A stretch of DNA of 64,000 bases from Mycolicibacterium sp. GF69 (GTDB lineage Bacteria > Actinomycetota > Actinomycetes > Mycobacteriales > Mycobacteriaceae). Below the pieces are notes generated by a model that had not been told where the DNA came from, did not search any database, and worked only from the letters and a program-made list of their open reading frames with translations. Positions 60,935 to 64,000 of the stretch are shown here, in pieces; position 1 is the stretch's first letter; every line of letters begins with the position of its first letter. The stretch lies in contig NZ_QMEW01000006.1 in the NCBI RefSeq assembly GCF_003284965.1, positions 124,001-188,000 on the forward strand, in the 5' to 3' direction. Both the position numbers and the translations under genes were made by a program.

Positions 60935-62414
60935 GACGATGGACGCGCTGGTGCGTCGGCGTGCCGCTGAGCACGGCGCCAAGCCGATGGTGATCGACCC
61001 GGCGGACCGGATCACCTACGCCGAACTCGACACGGCGACCCGGGAATTGGCTGCCGCGTTCATCGCCGCCGGAGTGGGCAAGGGCAGCCGGGTGGGGTTG
61101 ATCATGCCCAACTGTGTCGAGTGGGTGCGGATCGCGATCGCGCTGACCCGTGTCGGCGCGGTGCTGGTGCCGCTGAGCACGCTGCTGCAGCCGCCCGAGT
61201 TGGTGGCTCAGTTGCGCGTGGCGTCGGTGCAGTTCCTGGTGGCCGTCGAGGAGTTCCGCGGCCATCGGTATCTGGAGGACGTGTCCGATGCACGGGCGAA
61301 CCTGCCGGCCCTGCGGGAGATCTGGCGCGCGGACCGACTGCCGTCGGGAGGCCGGGCGCCCGTCGATGAGATCACGGCGGCCGTCACACCCAGCGACCCG
61401 CTGGTGATCATGTTCACCTCTGGCAGCAGCGGCCCACCCAAGGGTGTGATCCATTCGCACGGCAACGCTCTGGCCGCGGTGCGGTCGGGTTTGAGCGCGC
61501 GCTGCATCTCCGCCGACACCCGGCTGTACCTGCCGATGCCGTTCTTCTGGGTGGGCGGCTTCGGCAGCGGCATCCTGTCCACCCTGCTGGCGGGCGCCAC
61601 CCTGGTCACCGAGGAAATCCCCAAACCCGAGACGACGCTGCGTCTCATCGAACGTGAACGCGTCACGTTGTTTCGCGGCTGGCCCGATCAGGCCGAGGCG
61701 CTGGCGCGACAAGCTGCCGGTGCCGATCTGTCGTCGCTGCGGCCCGGCAGCCTGGCCGCGCTGCTGCCCGCCGAGCAGCGGGGTGAGCCGGGAGCGCGGG
61801 CGAACCTGTTCGGCATGACCGAGTCTTTCGGTCCGTATTGCGGTTACCCCGCCGACACCGACATGCCCCGGTCGGCATGGGGCAGTTGCGGGAAACCGTT
61901 CGCCGGGATGGACGTTCGGATCGTCGACCCGGACAGCGGTGAGCCGGTGCCGACCGGGACCATCGGGATGATCCAGATCCGCGGACCGCACGTACTCCGT
62001 GGTATCTGCCGCCGCAGCCGCGAAGATGTCTTCACCGCGGACGGCTTCTATCCCACCGGCGACCTCGGCCACCTCGACGACGACGGCTTCATGTTCTATC
62101 ACGGCCGCTGCGACGACATGTTCAAAGTCAGCGGCGCCACGGTCTACCCGAGCGAGGTCGAACAAGCCCTTCGAACCATCGACGGCGTGCACAACGCGAT
62201 CGTCACCGACGTGGCCGGTGCGGTCGGCGCGGTCGTGATCACCGGCCGACCTGTTGCGGAGTTGCGCGCTGAGGCCCGAAAGCGACTGAGCACGTTCAAG
62301 GTCCCGACCGTCTGGCTTATCACCGAGTCCGACGACGACATCCCGCGCAAGGCGACCGGCAAGGTGGACGTGAATAAGGTGCGGGACTTACTGCGCGAAC
62401 AGATTTCGGTGTAG
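60927..62414 (+). CDS. Acyl-CoA synthetase (AMP-binding)
   Basis: A 495-residue ligase. The P-loop is FTSGSSGPPKGVIHSHG, then FFWVGGFGSGILSTLLAGATLV, A5 LFGMTESFGPY, TGDLGHLDDDGFMFYHGRCDDMFKVSGATVYPSEVE and the catalytic lysine in RKATGKVDVNK. It is the last of three ligases and overlaps the previous one by eight bases. Its final codons form the left arm of the conserved hairpin. Three ligases in one operon suggest either several entry acids or subunits with different roles. Confidence 0.9.
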   Translation: MSETMDALVRRRAAEHGAKPMVIDPADRITYAELDTATRELAAAFIAAGVGKGSRVGLIMPNCVEWVRIAIALTRVGAVLVPLSTLLQPPELVAQLRVASVQFLVAVEEFRGHRYLEDVSDARANLPALREIWRADRLPSGGRAPVDEITAAVTPSDPLVIMFTSGSSGPPKGVIHSHGNALAAVRSGLSARCISADTRLYLPMPFFWVGGFGSGILSTLLAGATLVTEEIPKPETTLRLIERERVTLFRGWPDQAEALARQAAGADLSSLRPGSLAALLPAEQRGEPGARANLFGMTESFGPYCGYPADTDMPRSAWGSCGKPFAGMDVRIVDPDSGEPVPTGTIGMIQIRGPHVLRGICRRSREDVFTADGFYPTGDLGHLDDDGFMFYHGRCDDMFKVSGATVYPSEVEQALRTIDGVHNAIVTDVAGAVGAVVITGRPVAELRAEARKRLSTFKVPTVWLITESDDDIPRKATGKVDVNKVRDLLREQISV

Positions 62415-62442
62415 TTGGTTGCGGTCGGCGCAACCAACTACA
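62410..62442. terminator. Conserved convergent-gene hairpin, copy 3
   Basis: Perfect 14-base arms, TGTAGTTGGTTGCG and its complement, surround a five-base loop. The ligase stop codon lies inside the left arm. It separates the ligase operon from the convergent GntR gene and is the same element as at 18.2 and 51.8 kb. Confidence 0.8.
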
Positions 62443-62455
62443 TCCGAGTCGCGAT

Positions 62456-63124
62456 CTAAGTGATCACGCCACGCTCGGTGAGGTGCTCGATCAACGGCTC
62501 CGCGCCCGCCGCCAGATGCTCGGACATCTCGGTGCGGGCTCGGCTTTCGTCGTGTTGCTCGAGCGCGGACAGCAGCCGCCGGTGGTGGTCGTTGGACTGC
62601 TCCGGCCAGCCGGCGATGACCGGGAACACCGACTCCGGGGCGTAACGCGTGATCTGCGACATCAACTGCGCGAGCTTCGGGGAGTCGGCGGCCACGTTGA
62701 TGGCGCGGTGAAACTCGTGGTTGAGCCGGACCGCTCGCTCGTCGTCGGCGGCGGCATAGGCAGCCTCGAGGTCGGACTGGATCTGCTTGAGCTCACCCAA
62801 CTGCTCATCGGTGATATTGGCCGCGGCCCGCGCCGCCAGCTCACCGCCGATGTGCGCCTGCACATTCGACACGTCGGTCAGATCGCGGCCGGTGACCGCC
62901 AAGACGACGAACCCTCGGCGCGGCTGCTGAGCGAGCAGGCCTTCCGCCTTCAACTCGAACAGCGCTTCCCGTACCGGGGTGACGCTGATCCCGAGTTCGG
63001 CGGCCAGCTGTTCCAGCCGCACGTACTCGCCGGCGGCGTAGGTGCCGTCGAAGATGCGCTTGCGCACGAAACGTGCGACGTCCTCGGCAAGTTGAGGACG
63101 GAAAGCGAAATCCGGGGCCGTCAC
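62456..63124 (-). CDS. GntR-family (FCD) regulator
   Basis: A 222-residue regulator starting at GTG. The winged helix is at about 15-75 (RKRIFDGTYAAGEYVRLEQLAAELGISVTPVREALFELKAEGLLAQQPRRG). The FCD domain follows, with metal-ligand-like residues in NHEFHRAIN and DHHRRLLSAL. It lies two bases downstream of the acyl-CoA dehydrogenase gene, so the pair forms an operon extending beyond the window. It probably controls that dehydrogenase in response to an acid or acyl-CoA. No binding site could be assigned. Confidence 0.92.
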   Translation of the reverse strand: MTAPDFAFRPQLAEDVARFVRKRIFDGTYAAGEYVRLEQLAAELGISVTPVREALFELKAEGLLAQQPRRGFVVLAVTGRDLTDVSNVQAHIGGELAARAAANITDEQLGELKQIQSDLEAAYAAADDERAVRLNHEFHRAINVAADSPKLAQLMSQITRYAPESVFPVIAGWPEQSNDHHRRLLSALEQHDESRARTEMSEHLAAGAEPLIEHLTERGVIT

Positions 63125-63126
63125 GG

Positions 63127-64000
63127 TCAGACCTGATAATCGGCGAGCAACCGCTTGCTGATGATGTTCTTCTGGATCTCGCTGGTACCCTCGCCGATCA
63201 GCAGGAACGGCGCGTCGCGCATCAACCGCTCGATCTCGTATTCCTTCGAGTAACCGTAACCGCCGTGGATTCGGAAGCTCTGCTGCGTGACCTCCGAGCA
63301 GAACTCGCTTGCGAGGTACTTGGCCATGCCGGCCGCGACGTCGTTGCGTTCGCCCGAGTCCTTCAATCGCGCGGCGTTGACCATCATCAGGTGCGCGGCT
63401 TCGACTTTGGTTGCCATCTCAGCCAATTGGAAGGCGATCGCCTGATGCTCGGCGATCGGCCTGCCGAAGGTCTGGCGCTGCTGGGCGTAGCGCACCGCGA
63501 GCTCGAAGGCCCGGATACCCACCCCGCATGCCCGCGCTGAGACGTTGACCCGGCCCACCTCGATTCCGTCCATCATCTGGAAGAACCCCTGGCCCGGTGC
63601 CTCGCCGAGGACGTCATCGGCCTGCGCCGCGTAGCCGTCGAAGATCAACTCGGTGGTGTCGATGCCCTTGTACCCGAGCTTGTCGAGCTTGCCCGGGATC
63701 GTCAGCCCGGGCGCGACTTCGCCGTAGCCGACCGGCTTTTCGAGGAGGAACGCGGTCAGGTTGCGGTGCGGCTTGTCGGCCCCCTCGTCCGTGCGCACCA
63801 GCACCGCGACCAGCGTGGACGTGCCACCGTTCGTCAACCACATCTTCTGACCGTCGATCCGATAGCTCCCGTCGGCACTGCGAGTGGCACGCGTCCGGAT
63901 CGCTGCGACGTCGGAACCCAATTCCGGCTCGGACATCGAGAACGCACCGCGGGTCTCGCCCGTGGCCATCCGCGGCAGATACCGCTGTTTCTGCGCTTCG
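63127..64000 (-). CDS. Acyl-CoA dehydrogenase (5' end beyond the window)
   Basis: The frame runs off the right edge; about 290 residues of an expected 380-390 are present. Visible are FSMSEPELGSDVAAIRTRA (FAD site), FGRPIAEHQAIAFQLAEMATKVEAAHLM, IHGGYGYSKEYEIERLMRDAPFLLIGEGTSEIQKNII, and a catalytic-type Glu in EGTSEIQ. It is therefore a complete MCAD/IVD-style enzyme at its C-terminus, unlike the paired dehydrogenases at 42-44 kb. An internal ATG at 63969 is not the start, because coding similarity continues upstream. Confidence 0.92.
   Translation of the reverse strand, partial: EAQKQRYLPRMATGETRGAFSMSEPELGSDVAAIRTRATRSADGSYRIDGQKMWLTNGGTSTLVAVLVRTDEGADKPHRNLTAFLLEKPVGYGEVAPGLTIPGKLDKLGYKGIDTTELIFDGYAAQADDVLGEAPGQGFFQMMDGIEVGRVNVSARACGVGIRAFELAVRYAQQRQTFGRPIAEHQAIAFQLAEMATKVEAAHLMMVNAARLKDSGERNDVAAGMAKYLASEFCSEVTQQSFRIHGGYGYSKEYEIERLMRDAPFLLIGEGTSEIQKNIISKRLLADYQV

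Noticed and set aside
59402..62192. Two long minus-strand frames (about 390 and 460 residues) opposite the tandem ligases
   Set aside because: Antisense shadows with repetitive Arg/Gln/His composition; the plus-strand ligases have full motif sets.

Overview
The window is high-GC actinobacterial DNA and almost certainly comes from a Mycobacterium or Mycolicibacterium chromosome. It carries recognisable mycobacterial genes in the order cyp136, ligB, cstA, a DUF222/HNH (13E12-type) gene with an SOS-like box, and many fadD/fadE/echA-type genes. GTG starts are frequent, and neighbouring genes often overlap by 4 bases (ATGA or GTGA). I could run no database search, so identities rest on motifs and on remembered family sequences.

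Region 1 (1-14.4 kb) is a mixed, mostly conserved chromosomal segment. It holds cyp136, a stand-alone LeuA-type regulatory domain, a TauE/SafE permease, an APH-like kinase, a PoxB-type pyruvate:quinone oxidoreductase, an SDR, a membrane-anchored sulfite-oxidase-fold protein, ATP-dependent DNA ligase LigB, the CstA/YbdD carbon-starvation pair and the DUF222/HNH gene.

Region 2 (14.4-62.4 kb) is a very large catabolic island. It contains two P450s, a Baeyer-Villiger-type flavin monooxygenase, a KshA-like Rieske oxygenase, two F420/LLM-type oxidoreductases, two aldehyde dehydrogenases, SDRs including one of 3-alpha-hydroxysteroid-dehydrogenase type, and a molybdopterin oxidoreductase. It also has a CaiB/BaiF CoA-transferase, five acyl-CoA ligases, a probable two-subunit acyl-CoA dehydrogenase, five crotonases, two thiolase-fold enzymes, three amidohydrolases, a DapA-family aldolase and two hotdog thioesterases. 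Together these look like activation, ring oxidation, ring cleavage and beta-oxidation of a bulky, probably alicyclic or isoprenoid/steroid-like compound. The real substrate cannot be read from the sequence.

The main discovery is that the promoters of this island share a palindrome, consensus TACTGTAA-N3-TTACAGTA. I count ten full or degenerate copies plus one half-site between 16.7 and 55.5 kb, each 11-55 bases from the start codon of at least one flanking gene. Two paralogous TetR regulators inside the island (31.3 and 51.0 kb) have nearly identical DNA-binding helices and are the natural candidates to bind it. This defines a probable regulon of about 35 genes.

Region 3 (62.4-64 kb) has a GntR/FCD regulator and an acyl-CoA dehydrogenase cut by the window edge.

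Two non-coding themes recur. The same roughly 40-base hairpin (GTGTAGTTGGTTGCG and its complement) sits at three convergent gene junctions and probably acts as a bidirectional terminator. Short tandem repeats of 10-20 bases also recur, and four of those loci span stop codons. No tRNA, rRNA, CRISPR array or insertion sequence was recognised.
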